This document shows, in pieces, positions 15,401-26,692 of a stretch of DNA of 64,000 nucleotides. Each line of letters begins with the position of its first letter. The first letter of the stretch is position 1. The translations under genes and the position numbers were made by a program. A model generated the notes under the pieces. That model was not told where the DNA came from. It made no database searches and saw only the letters and a list, made by a program, of their open reading frames with translations. This DNA comes from Hydra vulgaris (Eukaryota > Cnidaria > Hydrozoa > Anthoathecata > Hydridae), in the NCBI RefSeq assembly GCF_038396675.1, contig NC_088920.1, forward strand, positions 65,001,001 through 65,065,000, given 5' to 3'.

Positions 15401-18400
15401 TTGTGCAGATATCTGATTAGAAACTAAACATGCGCTACAACTGCAATTGCTTTCCTTATTAGACTTTTAGGTTTTTAACTTTCGCATCAATATTTTGTTG
15501 ATTATTAGAAGAAGCAACAAAACTTGAACTTGTTTGCGGAACTTGAAGAAACACCGAAAGTAAAAAGATTGTTCTTCGAAGCAACTCCTGGTTTTTGATT
15601 ACTAGTATCAATGCTTGAAGACGGATTACTGCTTGCATTTGGATTAGGAGATTGGCAAGCAACACAGCATTGTGCAGATATCCAATAGAGAAAACCAAGG
15701 TTGAGCTACAACTGCAATTGCTTTCCTTATTAGACTTTAGCTTTTGAATTTTTGCATCAACATTTTGTTGATTATTTGAAGTATTTACGAGACACGACAA
15801 CTTTGCATTTGTTCAAAACATAGCTTAAAATCAGTAGCCGATTCGGAAGTCTTAAAATTAGCGCAAAACTGTCCTGACTTAGCTTCCCCATCTGATATAT
15901 CTGCTTGCGTAGACCAAACCCACGCTTTATTAGATTTACCTTGTGGTTTTAGTTCCATATCAGCAACAATAGCATGATTGGCACATAACTTACGAACTTG
16001 CTCTCTTCTCATCACAATGCGACAATTGTTATTAGTTTTATCCCTAGTTATCTTTAACTCACCAATGCCACGCTCCTTCCAACGTTTGGTCTCAATCGTA
16101 TCTGTAAAGCTTTAATCTATTTGAATACATAACTTCGTCATTTTCCTCACCAGTAATCAATCGATCAAGCTTTGAAACATGAGCAATAGCTTCGACAAAC
16201 ATTTCCTTTTCCTGCTCGTGTGCAACTGCAGGCTTATCTTTATCAATAGTCTGGGTAACAGATTTATTTGGGGATGAAATGGATGGAGCAAGGTTGTTAG
16301 AAGTAATCGTACAAAGCTCCTTAGATGCATCAAATTTAAAAGCAAATGGTTTATCTCCAAAAACAGACTGCACTTGTTCAGAATCAGGTACTATCCTAAG
16401 ATCATCAATACTGCTTGCAGCAGAAAGACTTGGGGAAGATGATACCCCAAATGTAAACGTAAAGTCTGTATTAACACCTTTAGGCATCCACGACTCAATT
16501 TTTGCCGAGTGCTTTTCGTTTTCTTTAATATCGGTCTTTTTAGGAAAGAAACATGGTGGGGGCACAAAAAGTTGATCAACATGAGCTTTATTTTTGGAAT
16601 CAATAATAGAAGGTGTAGAAAAATCAAAAGGTAAAACAATAGATTTCTTTCACTTCAAAACTCTGATCATTTTTATTTACTAAATTATCTGGTTTAAAAT
16701 TAATTGGTTTAGAAAACTGTTCAGGGTCTAAGCAAACAGCGCGCTTCTGTTTAGGTGATTGACGTTCTCTGCAAACATCACGACTGCCATTATTTTTAGA
16801 TAGACATGCTGGGCACTCCCAGGTATTGAGATCTGCCTCAAAACTTTGTTTAAACGCAGATTTACTATCAAGTTTAATAGACGAGTCATTTATTTTAGAG
16901 CTACTGACTGGTGCACCAAAAGTATACATATTAGTTTTTGGTGAAGACCGATTACTGCTCGCATTAGCATCAGGAGACTGGCAAGCAACACAGCATTGTG
17001 CAGATATCTGATTAGAAACTAAACATGCGCTACAACTGCAATTGCTTTCCTTATTAGACTTTAGGTTTTTAACTTTCGCATCAATATTTTGTTGATTATT
17101 AGAAGAAGCAACAAAACTTGAACTATACGGAACTTGAAGAAACACGAAAGTAAAAAGATTGTTCTTCGAAGCAACTCCTGGTTTTTGATTACTAGTATCA
17201 ATGCTTGAAGACGGATTACTGCTTGCATTTGGATTAGGAGATTGGCAAGCAACACAGCATTGTGCAGATATCCGATCAGAAACTAAACGTGCGCTACAAC
17301 TGCAATTGCTTTCCTTATTAGACTTTAGCTTTTGAATTTTTGCATCAACATTTTGTTGATTATTTGAAGTACTTTTACGAGACACGACAACTTTACATTT
17401 GTCAAAACATAGCTTAAAATCAGTAGCCGATTCGGAAGTGTTAAAATTAGCGCAAAACTGTCCTGACTTAGCTTCCCCATCTGATATATCTGCTTGCGTA
17501 GACCAAACCCACGCTTTATTAGATTTACCTTGTGGTTTTAGTTCCATATCAGCAACAATAGCATGATTGGCACATAACTACAACTTGCTCTCTTCTCATC
17601 ACAATGCGACAATTGTTATTAGTTTTATGCCTAGTTATCTTTAACTCACCAATGCCACGCTCCTTCCAACGTTTAGTTGTCAAATCGTATCTGTAAAGCT
17701 TTAATCTATTTGAATACATAACTTCGTCATTTTCCTCACCAGTAATCAATCGATCAAGCTTTGAAACATGAGCAATAGCTTCGACAAACATTTCCTTTTC
17801 CTGCTCGTGTGCAACTGCAGGCTTATCTTTATCAATAGTCTGGGTAACAGATTTATTTGGGGATGAAATGGATGGAGCAAGGTTGTTAGAAGTAATCGTA
17901 CAAAGCTCCTTAGATGCATCAAATTTAAAAGCAAATGGTTTATCTCCAAAAACAGACTGCACTTGTTCAGAATCAGGTACTATCATAAGATCATCAACAC
18001 TGCTTGCAGCAGAAAGACTTGAGGAAGATGATACCCCAAATGTAAACGTAAAGTCTGTATTAACACCTTTAGGCATCCACGACTTAATTTTTGCCGAGTG
18101 CTTTTCGTTTTCTTTAATATCGGTCTTTTTAGGAAAGAAACATGGTGGGGGCACAAAAAGTTGATCAACATGAGCTTTATTTTTGGAATCAATAATAGAA
18201 GGTGTAGAAAAATCAAAAGGTGAACTCGATATGTTGCTTTTCACTTCAAAACTCTGATCATTTTTATTTACTAAATTATCTGGTTTAAAATTAATTGGTT
18301 TGAAAAACTGTTCAGGGTCTAAACGAACAACAGGCGCCTTCTGTTTTAGGTGATTGACGTTCTCTGCAAACATGGACTACCATCTTTTAGATAGACAGGC

Positions 18401-21400
18401 TGGGCACTCCCAGGGATTGAGATCTGCCTCAAAACTGTGTTTAAACGCAGATTTACTATCAAGTTTAATAGACGAGTCATTTATTTTAGAGCTACTGACT
18501 GGTGCACCAAAAGTATACATATTAGTTTTTGGTGAAGACCGATTACTGCTCGCATTAGCATTAGGAGACTGGCAAGCAACACAGCATTGTGCAGATATCT
18601 GATTAGAAACTAAACATGCGCTACAACTGCAATTGCTTTCCTTATTAGACTTTAGGTTTTTAACTTTCGCATCAATATTTTGTTGATTATTAGAAGAAGC
18701 AACAAAACTTGAACTTGTTGCGGAACTTGAAGAAACACCGAAAGTAAAAAGATTGTTCTTCGAAGCAACTCCTGGTTTTTGATTACTAGTATCAATGCTT
18801 GAAGACGGATTACTGCTTGCATTTGGATTAGGAGATTGGCAAGCAACACAGCATTGTGCAGATATCCGATCAGAAACTAAACGTGCGCTACAACTGCAAT
18901 TGCTTTCCTTTCTTATTAGACTTTAGCTTTTGAATTTTTGCATCAACATTTTGTTGATTATTTGAAGTACTTTTAAGAAACACAACGTTGCATTTGTCAA
19001 AACATAGCTTAAAATCAGTAGCCGATTCGGAAGTCTTAAAATTAGCGCAAAACTGTCCTGACTTAGCTTCCCCATCTGATATATCTGCTTGCGTAGACCA
19101 AACCCACGCTTTATTAGATTTACCTTGTGGTTTTAGTTCCATATCAGCAACAATAGCATGATTGGCACAAAAATTACGAACTTGCTCTTCTCTCATCACA
19201 ATGCGACAATTGTTATTAGTTTTATCCCTAGTTATCTTTAACTCACCAATGCCACGCTCCTTCCAACGTTTAGTTGTCAAATCGTATCTGTAAAGCTTTA
19301 ATCTATTTGAATACATAACTTCGTCATTTTCCTCACCAGTAATCAATCGATCAAGCTTTGAAACATGAGCAATAGCTTCGACAAACATTTCCTTTTCCTG
19401 CTCGTGTGCAACTGCAGGCTTATCTTTATCAATAGTCTGGGTAACAGATTTATTTGGGGATGGAATGGAGGCTGGAGCAAGGTTGTTGAGGAAGTTAATC
19501 GTACAAAGCTCCTTAGATGCATCAAATTTAAAAGCAAATGGTTTATCTCCAAAAACAGACTGCCCTTGTTCAGAATCAGGTACTATCCTAAGATCATCAA
19601 TACTGCTTGCAGCAGAAAGACTGGGGAAGATGATACCCCAAATGTAAACGTAAAGTCTGTATTAACACCTTTAGGCATCCACGACTCAATTTTTGCCGAG
19701 TGCTTTTCGATTTAATATCGGTCTTTTTAGGAAAGAAACATGGTGGGGGCACAAAAAGTTGATCAACATGTGGACTTGTTGGAATCAATAATAGAAGGTG
19801 TAGAAAAATCAAAAGGTGAACTCGATACGTTGCTTTTCACTTCAAAACTCTGATCATTTTTATTTACTAAATTATCTGGTTTAAAATTAATTGGTTTAGA
19901 AAACTGTTCAGGGTCTAAACGAACAACAGGCGCCTTCTGTTTTAGGTGATTGACGCTCTCTGCAAACATCACGACTGCCATTTATTTTTAGATAGACATG
20001 CTGGGCACTCCCAGGTATTGAGATCTGCCTCAAAACTTTGTTTAAACGCAGATTTACTATCAAGTTTAATAGACGAGTCATTTATTTTAGAGCTACTGAC
20101 TGGTGCACCAAAAGTATACATATTAGTTTTTGGTGAAGACCGATTACTGCTCGCATTAGCATTAGGAGACTGGCAAGCAACACAGCATTGTGCAGATATC
20201 TGATTAGAAACTAAACATGCGCTACAACTGCAATTGCTTTCCTTATTAGACTTTAGGTTTTTAACTTTCGCATCAATATTTTGTTGATTATTAGAAGAAG
20301 CAACAAAACTTGAACTTGTTGCGGAACTTCGAAGAAACACCGAAAGTAAAAAGATTGTTCTTCGAAGCAACTCCTGGTTTTTGATTACTAGTATCAATGC
20401 TTGAAGACGGATTACTGCTTGCATTTGGATTAGGGAATTGGCAAGCAACACAGCATTGTGCAGATATCCGATCAGAAACTAAACGTGCGCTACAACTGCA
20501 ATTGCTTTCCTTATTAGACTTTAGCTTTTGAATTTTTGCATCAACATTTTGTTGATTATTTGAAGTACTTACGAGACACGACAACTTTGCATTTGTCAAA
20601 ACATAGCTTAAAATCAGTAGCCGATTCGGAAGTCTTAAAATTAGCGCAAAACTGTCCTGACTTAGCTTCCCCATCTGATATATCTGCTTGCGTAGACCAA
20701 ACCCACGCTTTATTAGATTTACCTTGTGGTTTTAGTTCCATATCAGCAACAATAGCATGATTGGCACATAACTTACGAACTTGCTCTCTTCTCATCACAA
20801 TGCGACAATTGTTATTAGTTTTATCCCTAGTTATCTTTAACTCACCAATGCCACGCTCCTCCAACGTTTAGTTGTCAAATCGTATCTGTAAAGCTTTAAT
20901 CTATTTGAATACATAACTTCGTCATTTTCCTCACCAGTAATCAAGACTCGGTCAGAGCTTGAAACATGAGCAATAGCTTCGACAAACATTTCCTTTTCTG
21001 CTCGTGTGCAACTGCAGGCTTATCTTTATCAATAGTCTGGGTAACAGATTTATTTGGGGATGAAATGGATGGAGCAAGGTTGTTAGAAGTAATCGTACAA
21101 AGCTCCTTAGATGCATCAAATTTAAAAGCAAATGGTTTATCTCCAAAAACAGACTGCACTTGTTCAGAATCAGGTACTATCCTAAGATCATCAATACTGC
21201 TTGCAGCAGAAAGACTTGGGGAAGATGATACCCCAAATGTAAACGTAAAGTCTGTATTAACACCTTTAGGCATCCACGACTCAATTTTTGCCGAGTGCTT
21301 TTCTCCGTTTTCTTTAATATCGGTCTTTTTAGGAAAGAAACATGGTGGGGGCACAAAAAGTTGATCAACATGAGCTTTATTTTTAGGAAACAATAATAGA

Positions 21401-22781
21401 AGGTGTAGAAAAATCAAAAGGTGAACTCGATACGTTGCTTTTCACTTCAAAACTCTGATCATTTTTATTTACTAAATTATCTGGTTTAAAATTAATTGGT
21501 TTAGAAAACTGTTCAGGGTCTAAACGAACAACAGGCGCCTTCTGTTTAGGTGATTGACGTTCTCTGCAAACATCACGACTGCCATTATTTTTAGATAGAC
21601 ATGCTGGGCACTCCCAGGTATTGAGATCTGCCTCAAAACTTTGTTTAAACGCAGATTTACTATCAAGTTTAATAGACGAGTCATTTATTTTAAGCTACTA
21701 ACTGGTGCACCAAAAGTATACATATTAGTTTTTGGTGAAGACCGATTCTGCTCGCATTTGCATTAGGAGACTGGCAAGCAACACAGCATTGTGCAGATAT
21801 CTGATTAGAAACTAAACATGCGCTACAACTGCAATTGCTTTCCTTATTAGACTTTAGGTTTTTAACTTTCGCATCAATATTTTGTTGATTATTAGAAGAA
21901 GCAACAAAACTTGAACTCTCTACGAAACTGAAGAAACACCGAAAGTAAAAAGATTGTTCTTCGAAGCAACTCCTGGTTTTTGATTACTAGTATCAATGCT
22001 TGAAGACGGATTACTGCTTGCATTTGGATTAGGAGATTGGCAAGCAACACAGCATTGTGCAGATATCCGATCAGAAACTAAACGTGCGCTACAACTGCAA
22101 TTGCTTTCCTTATTAGACTCTAGCTTTTGAAATTTTGCATCAACATTTTGTTGATTATTTGAAGTACTTTTACGAGATACGACAACTTTACATTTGTCAA
22201 AACATAGCTTAAAATCAGTAGTTGATTCGGAAGTCTTAAAATTAGCGCAAAACTGTCCTGACTTAGCTTCCCCATCTGATATATCTGCTTGCGTAGACCA
22301 AACCCACGCTTTATTAGATTTACCTTGTGGTTTTAGTTCCATATCAGCAACAATAGCATGATTGGCACATAACTTACGAACTTGCTCTCTTCTCATCACA
22401 ATGCGACAATTGTTATTAGTTTTATCCCTAGTTATCTTTAACTCACCAATGCCACGCTCCTTCCAACGTTTAGTTGTCAAATCGTATCTGTAAAGCTTTA
22501 ATCTATTTGAATACATAACTTCGTCATTTTCCTCACCAGTAATCAATCGATCAAGCTTTGAAACATGAGCAATAGCTTCGACAAACATTTCCTTTTCCTG
22601 CTCGTGTGCAACTGCAGGCTTATCTTTATCAATAGTCTGGGTAACAGATTTATTTGGGGATGAAATGGATGGAGCAAGGTTGTTAGAAGTAATCGTACAA
22701 AGCTCCTTAGATGCATCAAATTTAAAAGCAAATGGTTTATCTCCAAAAACAGACTGCACTTGTTCAGAATCAGGTACTATC
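1..22781 (-). CDS. RanBP2/Nup358-like nucleoporin, giant tandem-array exon (partial)
   Basis: This is the 3' part of a nucleoporin gene and continues past the left edge. It starts at a splice acceptor (TTAG before 22781) and is a head-to-tail array of a 533-codon unit. Numbered from the exon start, a unit has an FG motif (residue 12), a Ran-binding domain (about 62-198, with WKERGIGELKI, MRREQVRKLCANH and AWVWSTQAD), zinc module A (228-250), FTFG (279), zinc module B (318-340), YTFG (355), zinc module C (390-412) and FTFG (513). In known relatives the Ran-binding domain binds RanGTP at the cytoplasmic face of the nuclear pore and the FG segments bind transport receptors. Only TGT/TGC, not a tryptophan, precedes the Cys pairs of modules A and B. 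Many units contain one to several frameshifting indels that no other unit shares, so the longest uninterrupted stretch is 473 codons (8548-9969). The family is very clear; copy number and integrity are not. Confidence 0.85.
422..2011 (-). repeat. Array unit 14 (partly subtype B)
   Basis: A complete unit of 1590 bp with private indels near 1847-1855, 1693-1707, 1468, 1321, 997 and 866. Its C-terminal end has the Val/Met subtype B changes but not the Lys change near SWMPK, so it looks like a recombinant of subtypes A and B. Confidence 0.84.
2012..3608 (-). repeat. Array unit 13
   Basis: A complete unit of 1597 bp. Private changes near 3515, 3430, 3041-3062, 2761, 2485-2500 and 2531 break the frame several times. 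Domain order is as in the other units. Confidence 0.84.
3609..5209 (-). repeat. Array unit 12
   Basis: A complete unit of 1601 bp. A 201-codon stretch (4864-5469) covers the FG and the first half of the Ran-binding domain. Several private indels follow (near 4527, 4315-4350, 4063 and 3716-3780). Confidence 0.84.
5210..6806 (-). repeat. Array unit 11
   Basis: A complete unit of 1597 bp. Its Ran-binding domain lies inside a 399-codon open stretch (6146-7345) that also covers the end of unit 10. One-base losses occur near 6151 and 5529. Confidence 0.86.
6807..8403 (-). repeat. Array unit 10
   Basis: A complete unit of 1597 bp. Changes: one-base gains near 8060 and 8154, an in-frame 3-bp loss near 7791, a one-base loss near 7360, and a small substitution cluster near 8298. 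Correcting these gives exactly 1599 bp. Confidence 0.86.
8404..10004 (-). repeat. Array unit 9 (longest open unit)
   Basis: A complete unit of 1601 bp and the best preserved: 473 codons run open from the Ran-binding domain through all three zinc modules (8548-9969). Only two lesions separate it from a 1599-bp unit: an altered stretch near 9865 and a one-base gain near 8578. Confidence 0.87.
10005..11598 (-). repeat. Array unit 8
   Basis: A complete unit of 1594 bp. It is open for 436 codons from mid Ran-binding domain to the next unit (9851-11161). It has an in-frame 3-bp loss near 11014 and frameshifting changes near 11180, 11295 and 11560. Confidence 0.85.
11599..13198 (-). repeat. Array unit 7
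   Basis: A complete unit of 1600 bp. From zinc module A to the FG at its end it is open for 346 codons (11556-12596). Lesions lie mainly in the Ran-binding domain (near 12650, 12713-12730 and 12845) and near 13123. Confidence 0.85.
13199..14795 (-). repeat. Array unit 6 (subtype B end)
   Basis: A complete unit of 1597 bp. The stretch from the previous unit through this Ran-binding domain is open for 399 codons (14135-15334). The linker between the zinc modules is strongly altered near 13866-13915 and 14015-14050. The C-terminal end is subtype B. Confidence 0.85.
14796..16395 (-). repeat. Array unit 5 (subtype B end)
   Basis: A complete unit of 1600 bp. The Ran-binding domain is intact except near 16086. 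Zinc module A is scrambled near 15682-15705. The C-terminal end is subtype B. Confidence 0.85.
16396..17984 (-). repeat. Array unit 4
   Basis: A complete unit, the shortest at 1589 bp. Private lesions lie near 17125 (loss of several bases between the zinc modules), 17578 (inside the Ran-binding domain), 16632-16650 and 16730-16742. Module B has an Asp in place of the usual Asn after the second SP. Confidence 0.85.
17985..19587 (-). repeat. Array unit 3 (subtype B end)
   Basis: A complete unit of 1603 bp. It has a 4-bp gain near 18906, changes near 18975 and 19460-19495, and a rearranged zinc module C near 18370-18380. Its C-terminal end carries the subtype B changes (Val and Met in place of Ile and Arg before IVPDSE, Lys for Glu before SWMPK), shared with units 5 and 6. 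Confidence 0.85.
19588..21181 (-). repeat. Array unit 2
   Basis: A complete unit, 1594 bp as given. The start of the Ran-binding domain is altered (near 20941-20958), single bases are missing near 20860 and 20997, and about ten bases differ near 19770-19780. The zinc modules and FG motifs are recognisable in order. Confidence 0.85.
21182..22781 (-). repeat. Array unit 1 (N-terminal-most)
   Basis: First unit after the splice acceptor. It is open for 279 codons from the exon start through the FG, Ran-binding domain and zinc module A to 21920. Beyond that it has several private changes: a scrambled stretch near 21915-21935, single-base losses near 21689 and 21746, and a 2-bp gain near 21303. 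Confidence 0.85.
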
Positions 22782-23149
22782 CTAACAAATGTATAAAGGT
22801 TAAATATTTTTGTTACAATAGAAATTGATTGAAATTTAAAATCAGCAAGAAATATATTTCTTTATTTAGTTCACCTAGTCAAGGTTTCAGAAGAGACAGC
22901 TGAGAAGGCTGCTAGATTTTTTACATTACTTGTTACTCTTTAAACTCTAAACCACACAAATTATTTTAAACAAGGCTGCTGGTACTTTCATAGGCATAGG
23001 TTGGATTAGTAACTTGATATACAAAAGGATTCTTATACTATTGTATATTATAACATGTTGTAACTTGTAATAATGCTATTTTACTATTGGCTACATGCCA
23101 GACAGTTGAAGATTAGAATGAATATAAAATAGATATAAAACTTGTGTAC
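22782..23149 (-). other. Intron between TPR exon and array exon
   Basis: A 368-bp AT-rich stretch, bounded on the minus strand by a donor (AAG then gtacac) and an acceptor (tttgttag then GATAG). No coding signal was seen in it. Homology to the array unit stops within a few bases of the acceptor. Confidence 0.65.
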
Positions 23150-23221
23150 CTTATGTAAGCATTAAATGCTTGTTGGTAATCATCGAGAGCTACATAGGTT
23201 TCACCAAGAAGGTTATAAACT
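23150..23221 (-). CDS. TPR exon of the RanBP2-like gene (72 nt)
   Basis: The sequence reads VYNLLGETYVALDDY followed by QQAFNAYI, a clear tetratricopeptide helix pair (LG-x-x-Y ... A-x-x-x-Y). It is flanked by a tctag acceptor and a gtacac donor. The exon begins with the third base of a codon and ends with two bases of one. Joined to the array exon, the split codon becomes AGG (Arg), giving an in-frame fusion. Spacing matches the first TPR of vertebrate RanBP2 (ERDP-4-residues-FLG-x-LYE). No further TPR exons are seen before the array, so the long alpha-helical middle of RanBP2 is absent or lies elsewhere. Confidence 0.72.
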
Positions 23222-23284
23222 CTAGAAAAAAAATTGACAAAATTAAAAAAGAGAAAAATAATGAATATGCATATATAAATAAAT

Positions 23285-23362
<78 letters not shown>

Positions 23363-26300
23363 GCCTTGTTTCAAAGTGTTATGTGTAGAGTGATTTATGT
23401 ACGCCTTAAGCGATTTTACATAAGCAGTAAGCGATTTCGGTGACTATTTATCATTTTTTAACTTTTAAATTATTCTATAAGCGATAAGATGGTTACAAAA
23501 GTTTGAATGACAATTATGTTAGATATAAGCACTAATTACTAATTTAAAAAAACTCAAATAAAATTAAAAATTTATTTTTATTTTTTTTTTATTTTATTGT
23601 AATGATTGATTTTTTTGTTTCAAAAACATTAATACTTTAAGCTTGAAGCAAAGATAATTTAAATTAATTCTGATAAAAAATATAGGATTTAATTTAAAAC
23701 TAATTTAATATATAACTTTATATTAATAAAAAAAATATATAACTTAATTTAGATTTAAAAAATATATAACTTAATTTTGATTTAAAAAAGTTTATTAAAA
23801 TTAAAGTTGATGCATGGGTTTACTTAGCTGTCAAATTTATTTAAAAATATTAATAAATATTGTTCAATATTTAAATTTTATTTGTTCTTAAAAAAAATTA
23901 GCTCATTTTTATGGCAATCATTTTTCCAGTATTCCTTCCTAAACCTTTTTTTTACCTAAAATTAAGTTTTAAATAAATGGCTGCATCAAAAATTTACACA
24001 AAACATAAGTTAAACTTTTTTTTTATAACGCAAGTTAAATCGCAGCGTTAATTTTTTAATAAACAATACATACAGCAATATAATTTTTATAAATGAAAAA
24101 TAATATTTGCTTTCACAAACAAAATCGTTAATAAAATAATAAACATTTAAATAAATAAAGTAAAAAAATTAACGTAATTTTTTTTTGTTATTTGCTAATT
24201 TTTTTTAAATAAAAAATCATTTTTAGTTGCAAAGCCGCAATTAGAAATTTAGGAAATAATCTTTAACAAACTCAAAAATTTATTATTTTAATCAATTTAT
24301 GCAAATGTTGAGAAAAGAAAGACATTTGTTCTGACCAAACATTTTTTTAAATGTAATATTAAATTTAATTACTTAATATTAAAATAATAATAAATAAACA
24401 ATCCCGTATAGCATTTATAAAAAAGAATTGAAATAACACTTAACTCATTTTGTGGAAATTAATTTTATTGCAGTAATTTAAAAAAGTTAATTTTATTGCA
24501 GTAATTTAAAAAAGTTAATTTTATTGCAGTAATTTAAAAAAATGTCTTTGAAAAATAAAAAAAATAAAGAGAATTTTATGACGCCAAATTCACATGCTCT
24601 TGCGTTAAGCATTTTTTATTTAAAACAAGGCATATATATGTGTGTGTGTATGTATATATATATATATATATATACACACACATATATATATATAATATAA
24701 TTATTATTTAATACAAAAAAAAAAAACTGGAAAAACTAAAGTTATTTTTTAATCATTTTTTAAACTTTAAGGCAAACTTCCATATTTGAAAGAAAAGTTG
24801 GCAAACTCTGCCAGGAGTGTACCCTCATGGTCATCAGGTGGCATAAGACAACTCATTTTTATCAAGGGCAACTGAAATTTGAAAAAGATGCCTGTTAGTA
24901 GCCCAACAGGACAACCAGACAGTTTTTTACTTAGAAAAGTGTGTTAACAATAGTTATGTATAAAACTTTAACTTTTCATACTCTTCAAACTGTTCAAAAA
25001 GATTACAAAAACAACCAGCTCAGGTATAACTTACACTTCTAAACTGATTTGAGAAGTCGCTATTGATAGATATAGCACAAAGAACTCTAAACATTAAATA
25101 TTCGTGACAACTCTAGAAAAATGTTTGTAACATCAAAAACATTTTTTAAACATTCAACTAAATTTGATTTGATTGAAGATTGAGAGAAAATAATAGAATA
25201 TTTTTCTTTTTATGAAATGTTTCTTGTGGTAATGGCTTTGGACTTTTTTATTCCACATAATGAAACCTTTGTTAAGATTGACAAAAAGAAAGAATATGAA
25301 ACAGATACCAACTACGTCAAAAATGACGATCTTAAAAACCAGTATTTATAGTTATCTCTTTACCAATATCAATTTGTAACTAAAATTACTGAACAATATT
25401 TTCAACAGCTTATAACATATCACTTTTAATTAAACCCTTTCTTAGTAGATGTATTTTCACACAAGAAAAAAATACTAAACAGCAATTATTATACCAGACT
25501 ACTGATTATCATAGCAGACAACTCAAATAAGAAAAAAAATTATTTCAGGTGCCCGCAGGGCAACTGGGAAAAAACTGGAGGGTACACCACTGTCTGCGCT
25601 TGTTTTTCTATCAATTTTATGCTAAACCTTCACATATTTTTTTAAATTGTCAAACCCTTTCTCAAAAAATGTATATATCCCTAACATATAGGTTGATGTA
25701 GAAAAGTTCCAACCTGTCTATAATTTAGTATTTCGTTATTAGTGGCATAACATCCAAACTTTATTCATCTATCATAACAGAATTATTTTTAGTAATAGGG
25801 ACAACACTATAGTAAAAATTAAATGATATAAAAGTTTATAAGTTCACACTTAACTTATGTTAAAATTTAAAACAAGATTTATACAAAACATAATTTTTAT
25901 TTGGATTTGGTTTCAACATGCATTTTAAAGTGTAAAATCAAATGACAAATATTTACATTTGAAAAATAATTTGAAATTGACATTACAAAAATGATTTGAA
26001 TTTTAAAGAAAACGAGAATATTAAATTAAAAAAAACTTAATATAACAATAAATTTAAAATAACTAGTAATCAAAAAAAATTTAAAATTAATACTACTACA
26101 TTTACTACAATAAATACTTTTTCAACATCAGATTCACTAAATTATTACAGTTATTACTACTACATAAAGTTAACTGGGATTCACTGTGTGATTTGACCTG
26201 AAAAATATCAGCCTGTGTCCTCAGGCTGATCTTTTTCAGCATCAAGTATGGAAACTTTTGTGTTTTTTTTTGTTGCCAGTTTAAAATCAAGCCGCACCTT

Positions 26301-26692
26301 ATACTATTATACTTCATGTGCATCTGTACTTCATCATCATCTTTCTAATTGTAATTTTTTTTTTTAACTTTTCCACAAGAAAAACCACAAAAAAATCTTG
26401 AGAACAAACATTTTTTTATAAAAAAGAAGTAAGGTTAGATAAGTAAGGTAAGGCTTTACCCTACAAAGATCTTAACAAATCATAATCTTATCATTCCGTA
26501 TTGATTTTTCACAAAAGCTGTGTAAACAATCTATTGCAAAGTATCAGGCTTGCCATTTTCTTATTCCTGATTCCATTTTCAACTTCTATAAATCTCTAAT
26601 TTATCTTTGTATGTAATATTGTTGTCACATTTGAGCTGGTTCTTCTAAATAGACTCTCTTTTAGGTCAATGTATTGTAATAGTTGTTGGGCC
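23222..26692. other. Non-coding intron sequence
   Basis: About 3.5 kb of AT-rich DNA. It holds a (TA)n tract (23288-23360), a TG/TA tract (24638-24692) and a short tandem repeat (24459-24541). No gene was recognised. The small open frame at 26105-26323 has no family features and is probably chance. Confidence 0.5.
24459..24541. repeat. 28-bp tandem repeat, three copies
   Basis: Three direct copies of a 28-bp AT-rich unit containing TTTTATTGCAGTAATTT, almost without differences. Confidence 0.85.

Noticed and set aside
1..22781. A CRISPR array or simple satellite as explanation for the tandem repeat
   Set aside because: The period is 1599 bp, coding, in frame, with clear nucleoporin domains; there are no short repeats with variable spacers.
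26105..26323. Possible further exon of the RanBP2-like gene
   Set aside because: No TPR, zinc-finger or FG features and no matching splice sites.
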